The notes under the pieces: model-generated
Database searches by the model: none
The model's input: the letters and a program-made list of their open reading frames with translations, nothing else
What the model was told of the DNA's origin: nothing
Translations under genes and position numbers: made by a program
Assembly (NCBI RefSeq): GCF_028858725.1
Contig: NC_084760.1
Span: forward strand, 92,067,867-92,131,866
Origin: Colius striatus
Lineage: Eukaryota; Chordata; Aves; Coliiformes; Coliidae
Direction of reading: 5' to 3'
DNA length: 64,000 nt
Shown here: piece by piece, positions 12,454 through 25,100 of the stretch
How the letters are laid out: each line of letters begins with the position of its first letter
Numbering within the stretch: the first letter of the stretch is position 1

Positions 12454-13030
12454 CTGCAGCCTCTGCCCAGCAGCAGCTCAGCGGCGTGGACTCCAGCGCA
12501 CTTCCTGCAGGCAGCAGTTCAGGAGAGAAACGGCTCTCTCTGGGAAGCCACCGGCCTCATTTCAGTATATTTCAGCTTTTGCGGGATTGATTTTTATCCA
12601 ATTGCTACAGCCATCCCATGTGCATTTCTGATCTCCTTCAACTCATCCACCCTCTTGGGCTGCAAGAACCATTTCGTGATGGACTTGAACCTCCTCTAAA
12701 CGTGCAATAGAAGGGAAGTACCTGTGTGGCTAGTTTTAATTAAATGTAGCCTCTGTAACCAGTTGGTGAATGGACTGATTTCGTGAAAAATGTAAAGCAA
12801 ATCATTTCCTGTGGAAATAATTTTTAAGTAAAATGCTATCCTACCTGCCTTCTCCATCACATCATTCAGCTCCAGCTACTGTAGGCCAGGGGGTGTTACA
12901 GGAGGACTGAAAAGGGGTTTTGTTCCCTTTTTCTTCTAAAAAAAGGTGTCTGGTCTGAGATCAGAAGCACAAACACCGCTGTATACAAAGGAAAGTTATA
13001 ATAAAATGCAGCATTTGTTTTGCTAGACTC
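12454..13030 (+). other. MIA3: MIA3 3' UTR with poly(A) signals
   Basis: Non-coding sequence follows the MIA3 stop. Candidate poly(A) signals are ATTAAA at 12739-12744 and AATAAA at 13000-13005. Which one is used, and the exact cleavage site, cannot be told from sequence. The end given is approximate. Confidence 0.55.
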
Positions 13031-16000
13031 TGTAGGCTTTGCTTCTGTGCCATTTCTCATGCAGAAAGGAGATGGGTTCAGTAATTTAGCCAGAGAATTC
13101 CCCAGCACTGACCAAGTTCAAGAGGCAAATCACAGCTCAGTAACTGCTGCATGACGGATTGTGCTGCCCTCCTGCTGAGCTGCTTCCCTGGGAGCTAGAA
13201 GCCCTTACAGAGCAGTGCAGGGAAATACAGGTGGAGGCTCCAGGATTGTAGAAACTAAGCCCTGGTGCAAGGGCTGTTTTCATGAGAGGCCTAGAGCATT
13301 AAGCAAGCTTTTGAGAGCTGAGTTTTTGTCTTGGTACATCCTAAGACCACTTCAGCTTGCTGAGGCGAGAGGCTACATTGTTACAGCCAGGCCAGGGGCA
13401 GTGAGTGAGTCAACCACGTTAACCTGTATTGCTTTAGCTCCCTTTGCATACACAGAGCTTGCGTCACTTCCACAAACACGCCCTCCCATTGCAGGTGTAT
13501 GAAGAAGGCCCTGAACATAACAGGATGAGGCTGAGGAGGCAGCATTTGGTGTAGCTGGGCTGCTACTGCCTTACCTAGACACTAAGGATTTTCAACAGTG
13601 CTGGGTACACAAGTCAGCCTGAGCAAGGGGGGGAAAAAGGGAAAAGAAATAGGTATAACAAAAAACCCCTCCTGAGAGGCCATTACAGCTTTACTGGCAC
13701 TGTACAAGCAGCCATCTGACTTGCCCCCTCTGTGTTACATCTTTACAGTACAAGGCTTGAGCTTTAGCTTTCAGACAACAGACAAGATAGAACATGGCTA
13801 AAGCATAAAATGGTACAAGAAGTGTGAGGGAGAGGAGCACCCCTCTCCCTGAAAGGCAGGTCCTAGGAAACACACAAAGGACAGAAGCAGCTTTATAAAA
13901 AGTAATTCACACTCTACAGCCATGAATCCACAATTAGTTAAATACAAAGCTCTACTTGTGTATTTAACAAAAAACACTTCAAAGTTGACATTTCATAGAA
14001 GGAGTTAACACAGATCTCTAGAAACTGGGGCGGAGGCAGGGTGGATTTGTAATTCAAGGGGAAATGGTGGAGTTGCGTAGGCACATTGAGGAACATCTGT
14101 GCTTGAAAGTCGGGTTCGCTCAGTTCGGGCCCTTCCCTTCCCCAGCACCAAGCCGGCTGATAGTGGGGTCTCCTCCCTTCCCCTGCGCAGCGGGAGGGGC
14201 TGAGGCAGGCGCTCAGGGCCAAGCACGGGTGGCCACAGCTGTGCTTTCTCCCCGGCAGCCACAAGAGGGCGGCACAGAGCCCCAGCCCTGGCCCAGGCAC
14301 AAGTGCTGCTCTCGGTTCGCAGGAGCTCAGGCAGGGACCTGAGCCAGCCAGGGACAGGTAGCAGCCCTAGGGCCCAAGCTCCCCGGTATGTGCAGCCATG
14401 GACTAACACTTTGCTCCAGCCTTTTGCGGACTCCAAAGGATGATTTTTTACAAGTTATTATTGTATCCTTGAGCCCGGTATCAAGAAGGCTGCCTCCAGA
14501 GCTACATCCCCTAAATGCATAGGGGTATCAGTCCAGGGCTTGCTACTTCACATATATAAGACCATGGCGGCGGGGTAAAGACCCAGAAACAGGAAAATTC
14601 AATTGCACTTTTCCCCCTTCCATGCAGTAGTGGAATTTGAGGAAGGGCAGCTGACTTTTGTCCTGACACCTCAATGACATCCCTAATTAAACCACAACAG
14701 AAGGAAGGCAAAAAGATTAGGACACTCAAAAAATCAGTTTTTTGTCCTAACCAGTCCCATAAAACCATCAATGATGAAGACCTGCCTGCAGTCAGACAAA
14801 AAAGGAAAAGTAACATCCCATCTATCAAAGCATAATGTAACATCTTGGGGTTAAAGAATCATCTCATCATCTTCTCATCGTGGCCAGAAGAGAAGAATGG
14901 GTGATGCATCTACATCAAGACTGTTTAAAACCTAATATTCAATGGCATTTTAGGAGGTGGGTCTTTTGTTAGCATAGCAGAGTATTTAGGCACTAGTTAG
15001 ATATGCAAAGAAATGCATCAAACCTTAAGGTAGTATATTAAATATCCACACAAATATATGAAAGATTGGACTGGGTTCTACTTCTGTCCCTTTATTAGGT
15101 GAAAAGGTGAAGGCAAGTGTGTTGGAATAAGCCAGTGTCCTGCAGCTTATTACACACCAAATCAAAAATATAGAAAATAAATGATAATCCTATCTACTTA
15201 CATATAAAGGTAATTTTTAGTTTCCAGACTTGCACAAAATAATGCAGAAAACTGCATCTAATCAGTTTTCATGAGAACAGCAGTTTCACGTAAAAGGTGG
15301 GTCAACCTGTTAGCCAGATCTACTTTACCAAAAACTCTGGAAAGTTGAGGCTTGAACTGAGGGGCCTGTCCTGCTCTCACAGAACTGGTGAGATGCCCAC
15401 TGCCATGAGGAGGAAGCCTCTCTCCATTCCCCACCCACCTTGGCAAATCACTCTGTGACAAGATACACAAAAATTAACTCTTTGAGAGAGTGACAGTGAT
15501 CTGAAGGATTGTAACATGTACCCAAAACTCAGTATGAGTGGATCAGGCAAGGCTGTCGAAATCATAGTTCGGGGTTCTCTCATCTGTACTTGTCCTCCTC
15601 CTGGCCTGGCCAAAGCAGAAAAGCCAACAGCAGCTCTTCTGCGGCCACCCACTTGACCCATCCTCCTTCTCTCTCACTTCAAACAACTTGCTTTACCTCA
15701 AGCTCCTTCCTGCCCCACCTCATCTTGCTCCCCGTCTCCTGCCACCCCACCTGCTACAGAGGACTCCAAAATGCAGAAGAGAGGAACTGCAATGGCACAG
15801 CGAGTGTCAACAGTTAGTAGGCCTGCCACATCTTTATTGCTACAGGTTTGGCAAAGGGGCATTCTCCATCCTCAGGTGGAGCTCGAGGCAAAAGGATAAT
15901 AACGGTTAAGATAAAAAAAGTGATGAACAGCAAAATTAGGAAAAGCAGTCAACGTATTTTGGGGCTCTGGGAGAAGCCTGTATGGGGAAGGAAGGTACTG

Positions 16001-16184
16001 AAAAGATCTTGGGCTGGAATGTGGGGCTGGCCCCAGCCCCAGGCAGTGCTGTGCAGGTGTGACTGATGGGCCCCTCTGTCCTTACTGGCATCAATCCACT
16101 CGGCTTCCTGCCCCTCGAAGGGCAAGGCTATGGCACACAGCTACTAGGACTGGCGTTCAGTTCACAGAAGTCGCACAACTAGAG
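13031..16184 (-). other. AIDA: Intergenic gap and AIDA 3' UTR
   Basis: MIA3 and AIDA converge here. The part nearest 16184 must be AIDA 3' UTR. Minus-strand AATAAA motifs (TTTATT on the plus strand) occur at 15833-15838 and 15091-15096 and are candidate poly(A) signals. GC-rich sequence around 14100-14350 has chance open frames on both strands with no recognisable family. I see no gene or repeat in the rest. Confidence 0.5.
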
Positions 16185-19100
16185 TCATTCCTTGTGCAAT
16201 GTTTGATGGAGGTGAAGGTAAAGTGGTTTCTTGGTCAACAGTTGCAATTTCTTCCTTTTGAAGTCAGTGGGTTTTTTGTACCTGTAATCACAAGAAGGGA
16301 AGTTAATGCAAGTGCTAATGGCTGCCTCAGAAGATGACAGCACGCTGGAAAGCTTGCCCTGCACACATCTCACTACCATCATCTTCTAGGTACATCCGAT
16401 AAGACTTACTGGAAGCACCAACAAGGAGTAGATTTACAGGAAGAAACTCAAACCAGTATTTTCTCTGGATTACTACACAAAACAGATTTCAGTTGTTAAA
16501 TGAACGTAAAGGGTTTTTGTTTTAAGGAAAATTCCCAGTATGCTGCTTTGGGACTGTAGGAGATGCAGCCTCAGTTACTCAGTACTTCAGAAGTACTCCA
16601 GCCAGCACAGACTAAGCACCCTTCCCAAAGATGCCTAGAATTGCAACGTTTGCCCTCTTCCTGACAAAAACAAACAGAAAAGAACCTCAAAAACCTCACT
16701 CAGCCCTCCAGCAACACTGTAAGGGCAGGCTGCACTGCAGCATAGCTGGCTTGTCTATTTCTTTGTATGCTTACAGTGGCAAAAACATCCAACCACCCAA
16801 CAATGCTTTGCAATGTTCATAAAATTCAATTACAAATCAGTATTCCATGTCTCAAACCACATTTCCTATACAGAAAGAAAATGATTGTTGGACCCAGACA
16901 AACAAAAGATTTACCAAAAGACTGAGAGTTGATTTTACTGTTGTCTGGTGGTTTTTTTTAAATCTAGCAATCTGAAATTCAAGCTAAGGTCAACATTAAA
17001 ATCTCCCAAAACCAAGTTGTTAACTTGATATAAAATTTAGTTACAAACACCAGTTTTAGTTACAGCATTTTACTTAGTAGCCCAGGTTTTTTTTTTAAAC
17101 TGTCTCTAGCCATATTACTTGCCTAAAAGCATTTTATTTTCTCCTCTTCATAGAATCATAGAATGGTAGGGGTTGAAGGGACCTTTAGAGATCATCTAGT
17201 CCAACCACACCTGCAGAAGCAGGTTCACCTAGATCAGGTCACATAGGAACGTGTCCAGGCAGGTCTTGAAGACCTCCAAGGAAGGAGCCTCCACACTCTC
17301 CCTGGGCAGCCTGTGCCAGGGCTCCCTCACTCTCACGGTGAAATAGTTTTTTCTTACGTTTAAATGGAACTTTTTTGTGTTCCAGCTTCATCCCATTACC
17401 CCTTGTCCTGGTGCTAGGTACCATAGAAAAAAAGGATATCCTAACCTCCTGATGTCCAACATTTAGACATTTATAAATATTAACGAGATCCCCATTAATA
17501 AGATCCTCTTTATTACAAATAGAATATTCCTTACAGAAGTCAATCTACTGAGCCCAAGAAACATTCCTTGATGCAACAAGCCATCCATTGCATCCCAAGT
17601 CTATTTCATTTCTTCTGTCACTGGCATCTGTAATTGCAAGTTACTTACAGTTCTATTACAATTGCCCCCGGTTTAATTTCATCCATCTCCATGAAGGCAA
17701 AGCACTTGGTGCTAGTAAACCTTTTCTTAGGCTTGTAGTGTTTGAATTCAAAGAAAATAGCTGCACCTAGAGTGGAAAATGGTTTAATAGAACAATTAGC
17801 AATTATAGCCAATAGTTATGTGAAAACATATCTTCCATTAAGACACCCCTGTACATTGGAGGGAGTTACCTCCAGTGCTTCTGTTGTTTCCTCACAAGGC
17901 AGAACACCTTACAATGCTCACCACACTCAGAGCTTCTAATCTCACTCAGTTATTCATAGCCAGGTAACAGTTTGCCCAATGACTAAGAAAGTGATAAAGG
18001 AACTCAATACCCATCTAACAGAGGAGACTGGTGCATTTTTATCTCTTTATGTCATTCTTCCCTTGTCTGCAACTCACTACAGTGACCAATTTGAAAGAGA
18101 TGGGATACAAAGCTCTATTTTTATCCTCGTCTGGATCTTGACCCCTGCAGCAGCAGCAGCTTGGGCATGGACTGTTCATGAGACCAGGACCAGCCCAGTG
18201 TCTACACTTTCAAAGCTCCTAGGCTTTCAAAGCTCCTAGGCTCTGATACTACATACCTTTTGTTAGTTTTTCAATGTGTTTCTGAATCTCGATGTCCACA
18301 TTAAAATGGACATACGTGTCCTCCTTCCTCAAAGCCACAGGAGTATCTTGCACAGGAGTCAGATCTATCCCATTCAAATCTGCAGGAAAGAAACACCATG
18401 AGAATAACAGAAGCTTCTCATACTTAAAGGTCTTGTTTTAAGGGACTTATGAATCACTCTTAATACTGCTGCAAAGAGTTAATGAACATCTGGATTTTTC
18501 CCCTAAAGTTAAAAAAATAGAGGCAATCACATCCCTTCACAGACAGTGAGCTTTGTTTTTGATTACTGTCAAAACCTGACTGGTTTTCAGTTGCAAAGAT
18601 GAAAATTTGGAATTATCCCTCATTTTAAGACTCATTTCAGACTCCAGCTCTCAGCTCCAGCACCTCCCATTCCTGTTTCTCGCTAAGCCTCCACTGTTTA
18701 CGTGAGTGCATTTGTCCTCCTTCTCCTCTGATCAGTGATCCCTCTCCCTCAGGTGGAGCACAGCTGCCAACATGTGGCCAAGGTTACATGTACGGAGTGC
18801 AAGCATTGTGTCTGGGGTACAGGCTGAGGCCCTGGAGCACCACTGCTGCGCTGCATCCAGAGAGTGGGCTGGGACCATGGATGTTGCACCAGGATGTCTG
18901 CATCTCCAAATCTGCAGAAGAGTAGCCTGGTATAGAATCAGGGAAAATAACTACAAAGCATTTTCAGACTCCTAATAGAGACAAAATGACATGTCAGAGT
19001 TACTTTTCCTCACCAAAACACTGGAGAAATAAAGTATGAAGTCACACTAGCAGGATAAAGCTCTAGCCCACCTCCCACACACATGCTTTTTCATCCCGTT

Positions 19101-22100
19101 TTCTACACCGTTACTTGGCAGCCACCATTTATAGCAGCTTGCAAATAGAGAGCCACATGTTAACAGAAAGGCTTGTTGAAAAAGTAAGCCCAGCAACACA
19201 TTGCCTCCCTCAGCTCCAGAAAGGAACTGAGAGCTAGCTCTGAATGCAAGCAACAGTTTCAACAGTAAGTAATAAGTGAAGACAAACACTTCAGTGGGAA
19301 GGAGCAATGAACATTTGCTTTACAAGCTCTGCTAAGTTCCAGGATCCAATGTTAGATCCCTGTTAGGGCTGGCATTCTCCTGTTGGCCAACAGAAACTCG
19401 GCATGAAAGAATTCAATTTGATTAAACCTACCATCCATCCAGCCAGCCCCACCACTGAGGTCACTCGTCTGTTTCTTGGCATATTAGAAGCAAAGAAAGA
19501 TTCACAAGTGACTAGAGAAATGGAGCCTGAAGAACAGTTACACAACCTATAAGTAATGCTGCAAACCTAAGGCAACACCATAAACAGAAACTCGGCATGA
19601 TTCCAAGACTGAAAACACAAACAGGCAATTGTAGCAACTGGGGAAGGGACAGTCCTGCCCCTACACTTGGTGACCAGTACACAATAAACAAACAAAAAAC
19701 AATCCTGTACCTCGAAGCAGAAGTCAGGTAGGGTAGGTTAAGGGTAAGCGATTCTGACTACAGGGGCTTCCTGCTAAGAAATGCAATGTGGGGAAGAAGC
19801 CAATGCTCATGCTAGAAAGAGCCTGAACACCGAAACTCGCAGCTTCAGGCAAAAGACAACCATGTCGTCTGAAACGGTGAGAAATCCTGTTGCCTGTCCT
19901 GGACTGACAGGGAGAGGGGCTCGCAGAGTGGGAGGCTGCCAGCCCACAGGCTTTGGCTGGAATATCTCACTGCCAAGGCTAAAACATTTTTAATATTTTA
20001 TTTCACTTGCAAGCTTTGGTTCCCAGCTTTGCACTCATTCCTCTAAACCTTAAGCCTTGGCAAGACCATCTTTGTTTTACTGAAAAATTAGTTTAATGAC
20101 AGGGCAACAACAATGTCAGCGGGCTGTGGCTCACCATCTCCAGACAGCCCAGAAACCAGTATGTCTTGGGGAGTACAAGCAGTGCCAACAGATCTGCACC
20201 TAGGAGTCAGTTGAGGAAGCTGGAATGGAGAAGTACAGTCTGCCTAATCACTGAAGCTCAGCTCCCAGCAGGGGGAAGGCACCCTGGAGAGTACAGTGAG
20301 CCTGTCTCTGCAGTGACTCGCCTCCCACTATCTCTTAAATGCAGATTTTTTTTTTTTCCACCCTTGACTGAAGCAGAAGCCTTAAGTCCACAATAGAAAA
20401 TTCAAGTGCTAACCAATACTTTTCCCCAGCAGGTAGAAAAAAAATATATATGATTAATTGAGCTTTCTGAAAACGCACTCTCTCCAAACTAAAAATGGAT
20501 GAGCTAGGAGCAGAAGTCCTTACCCTTTACACTGACTGTGATGTAAGGATCAATGCATTGCCCAGCATCTTTCAGACCAATTTTCTCTATGGTGATGGTA
20601 AGTAAAGTCATCCCGGGTTCAGATGGCAATCTGGGTAATAAAGTACCTGGAAAGAGTAAAGTACATTATTAACCCTTTGTGTCACCTTACAGCAGAGGCC
20701 TTACTTATCCCATCACCTCTCATTGAAGATGTGCTTCTCCTTATGGTATTCAAAGTCCCAGGACTCATATCCCCATAGTACACAGCACTATGGGAAAGGC
20801 TGAGTGCACAGACATACAACATCATCTGACAGATTTCAAAGCCCACACCAAAAGCCCTAGGACTGCTTCAAGTCAAATGAACTCATAAGCAGCTAAGGCC
20901 ATAAGAACAGAGGAAACCTTTGTTTAAAGCATTCTTTCATGCTGTCATGCAGAATAACTCATTCATGGAACTCACTTTATACCCTTTTTAAGGATTAAAT
21001 TCGGGAGGCTGGACGCAATCTGCAGTTGCAGGAAGTTTCAGATACTTTAATCAGGAGTCCCACCCCACTGAAACATGACTTGGCTTCATGTTGGCCATTT
21101 AGAGTGGGAGAATAAGTTGGAAAATGGCATTGTTGCAAATCCCACCGGACATAAGGGAACCAGAAGAGAGATTCTTCATTATTTAAGTTCTATGGGCCTG
21201 TACTTGAAAGGGAAAAAATGAAACCAAATACATGTTTGCATCCCCAAGTTCCCTTCTGCCTTAAGGAATGCATTTCCAGCTCTACACAAGAACATTTAGC
21301 ATCAAAGCTTTATGGTCAGCATAAATGAATTCTCTCAGTGCCGAGGAAGACAATGCAGCTGGCAAGAAATCCAGACTGTTCAAACTCACTAAAAGCCATG
21401 AGATTCTGTCATAACAATGGAGTAAGTTTCCTTATGCTGATTTTAACAAGAAAACAGTGGGCTTCAAGCCTCTCTCCAGAGTTAGGTGAATAAGCACCAA
21501 GACAGAACATGCTGAGACTCACGATCAAGCTGGATTTCAAGTTTTGGTTTTCTAATTTAAAAAGAAAAAAACAAAAGTTATCCCAAGACTTGAGTTCAAA
21601 ACATAGTCTCATTTGGCAAGTCCAATACAGGCTGTCCTTGATCGTTTTTTTTCCTTTCCTTGACAGTTTTCAGCTGCTTGAGGAGCTGGAGAACCAAGAA
21701 GTTTTTGTCCTATTAGAGAGATTGACTTAGCACGAGAGGACCATGCATTCAGCTCTTAGAACTGCACCCACAGCTTCAGCAAGATTTCATGAGCATTCCC
21801 ACATCCAGCCCCTCTTTCAGGATCATCAGCAAGACTTGAATTCACGTCTATGATGCAGTACGTTTCTGTATTTCCTGTCATAGCTGCTAGTAGACTCACG
21901 ACCTCCAAGGTACGACATCTGCACATGCTTCACAACAGATGATGGCAGAAGTCCACCCACCCTTCTGAAGTAACAAGACAGGCTTCTGAGAAGTGTTGAA
22001 AAGTAAACTTACTAGACAGCATCCATTTCTGCAAAGCAGCATGCACACTCAAGTTACTCTTGCTGTCTCTCAGACTGATCTTCAAAGAGAGTTCTTATTT

Positions 22101-25100
22101 CAATCTAAATGAAGGCAGAAAGAAGCCCATCTTCTCTTTGACACAAAACCTTGCTCTGTCATCTTTCAGCTGCCTCCTAAAATCAGCATATCCCCCAAAA
22201 GCTAAGGAATACTGTAACCTTCAGTTTTTCTATCCATTGCTCAAAGGGACTAAGTGATAGAACACTTGACAGAAAAGTCATCTGAACAATGCCTCAGACT
22301 GGCATTTGTGAAAAAAAACCCATGGCTTAAGAGGAATTATTCCGTTCTTGAAAAACACTTTCCAAAACGTGTGAAATTCCTGTTCACTGCAACTATGCAA
22401 AGTCAAGCTCACTCCCAGCAGGTAGAGAGCAGTAGCATGAACCATCTCCAAGGAAGACTGTTTCCTTTCAGCTTCAGCATGATGAACAGTCAAGCCAGCA
22501 ATAGACTACAACAGCTGACTGTAACTTGCCCATCGTGAGCAACAACCACCTCAGCATATCTTTCTCTGAAGCCTCTGTTGCCATTTCACATGGGAACCGG
22601 TAGCTGAAAGTAATCTCTCTATAGAGGCAGAGCTTCACTAGGGTTGGGCATCGTGCTGCCAGTCTGCTACCGTGGCTTGGGTCGATTACCCTCCACCTTA
22701 GCTCACACCAAGGCTTTTCATGAAAAACTGCCAGCCATTTGAGACACAACCACAGGGCATCACTTCCAGAGGGGTAGGGAAGCATCTACCAGTGAGCTAT
22801 GTCCTCCTACAAGGGCACTGCAGATACACAAACAGCTCACTGCCACCAAGACGGGGAGGTGCATTCTCTCTGTTCCCAAACTCTCGATCAGAGAAAGGGG
22901 AAGAAGTGACAAGTTTCCTGCTGGGTTCACAAACTGAAGTGGTTCACAGAAGAATCCATTGCCAGCATAAGACTAGAACAAAGAAGTATATAACGGGAGA
23001 AAGGTAGGAAACCCTTTGTGTCAGAGGCAGCAAGCCATTGGTCGGTTCAGTCTCATACAGCACATAAGTCTAACTATGTCAGTACTCTGGGTAAGATTTC
23101 CCATAAAACGTGGATTCCACTAAAGGACATCTAGCTACGTTTACTTTTGGCTACACTGAAAATCACAAAGTCTTTATTAGCACAGCTGGACTTGTAGAGA
23201 GCTATATAAGATACACCACCAAATATGACCTTCCCTTTGTCCAGTACTGAAGGCAAGTGAAGATCAATACCTAGATGACGAGTAATTTGACTGTTACCAA
23301 AGACTGTATTTTGAGGGCTGAAACTAAGAGATGAATGAATAAGATCAAAGAAATAACTGTATGTACTAAAAAGTTATCATACCTTCATTGGCTCCTGGGT
23401 TAGATGAATGGTGCAATGTGATAACGATGAAGCCATGCATGTAGAAGACAAGACCATGATCAGTTAGACAATACAGTTATGCACTATGGATTAAAGGCAT
23501 ATAGAAGCAAGGAGTGCAACACAGTTCTATCAGTTCCATAGAGAAAGTCCATTTTACTTATAAGGCTCACCCCAAAAGGCTTCAAACTGCTTTTGTTTAA
23601 GCCTCATTATCCAGAGAAAAGGCAACAAACCAGCCTCCAATCACACTAATTTACATCCAATGGGGAAACAAAGTCAGTGTTCAAGTAGTACAAACCACCT
23701 CAGGGGGTTAGGTCATTGTAGCTATGGGGAAGTTTACCTTAATGCTAAAAATAGAATCAGGAAAGTCAGGTATGTAGTTGGTTAAGTAGATGACAATGTA
23801 AAATATCAGGAAGTTCAGGAGCTGCTCTCACCTGCTCTTAGAAGCATGGTCTTACTGAGGAGTAATTCTGTAAGAAAGTATACACCCCAAACCCTTCTCT
23901 TTGTGATTTGGCTACCCTGTTCCTTTGGAAGTGATTTAACTGTAAACTCAATCTGTCCATAATCAGCTTAGATTCTTTGTTAAACACAAATATACAGCTT
24001 TTATGTCCACTAGATGCATACAGCTGTTATGGGCTGGCATTATGGTAATGGCCACAGACTTATTCATTCACCACCATACCAAGAGTTACGCAATGTCTCT
24101 CTGCTGGACTTCGGACAGATAGAATGCACCTTCATAAATGGACATCATTTGGAATAACAAGGATCAAGACAGTAAATGTGAGTTTGACAAACAACTGTAG
24201 ACTGTATCTATGTCAGTTTAGCCTGCAGGGATCATATTCAGTAGCACACATTGGCTCAGATCTAAGGACAGAGGTATGTTTCCTCCACGTGTTCACTAAC
24301 GCCACACCACAGCTCTCTCGATCATAACTCCAGTACTAAGTTTGCCAACCTGCTCTGAAACTAGAAGCTTGTTTGTTCTGAAAAGAAATGACATCAAGAA
24401 CCAAAAGAACTCTGATAGAATGTCCTACTCTAGCTGGTAAATTGTCAAAAGTTGAAGTTACAGGAAGACCTCCTTTAGAATCTAGATGTTAGTATATCCA
24501 GTTATACAAATGCTTTCATTTGGACACGAACTTAAGATGTCAAACACCAAAGCTTCCCCTTCTTTTTCCTCTCAGAGCTTGGCTTTAGTCTAAGCCAACA
24601 CAAAAATGGCTTCAGTCTATGCAATACAAAAATAACCAGCAACAACTTATCGTACCTCTAGTAGGATGTGATGCTCCTTGCAGGAGAAATGCCACAATTT
24701 ACATTTAGATGCATTTGAAAAACTTCACACAGTGCAGTTAACAAAGCGCATGGAATGAAAATATCAAGTCTGAACAAAGAATAAAGGCTAATTATCTGAG
24801 GTAGATGGTACCATCCTCACAGGTTATCCATCCAAGTGTTTTGCAATAGGATACTGTTTGCAGAGGGGAAAAAAAAAAATCCACTGGCCACCTCTGTGGT
24901 TCTCCAGTACAGCATCAGAGTTTACATTAGCCTGTGGCTCCTCACTCAAACTTTGCAAATCACAGGTGGATAAAGGGGCTTCTCAGAGACAGAACTTACA
25001 CATGCTACGTAGGCTGGCATGGCAAGGCTAGTGCCCCTACCTGGAACTCTAGCAGGAAAAGAGTCTGGAGACCCCGCTCCAGCTCCTCCTTCCTCATCAT

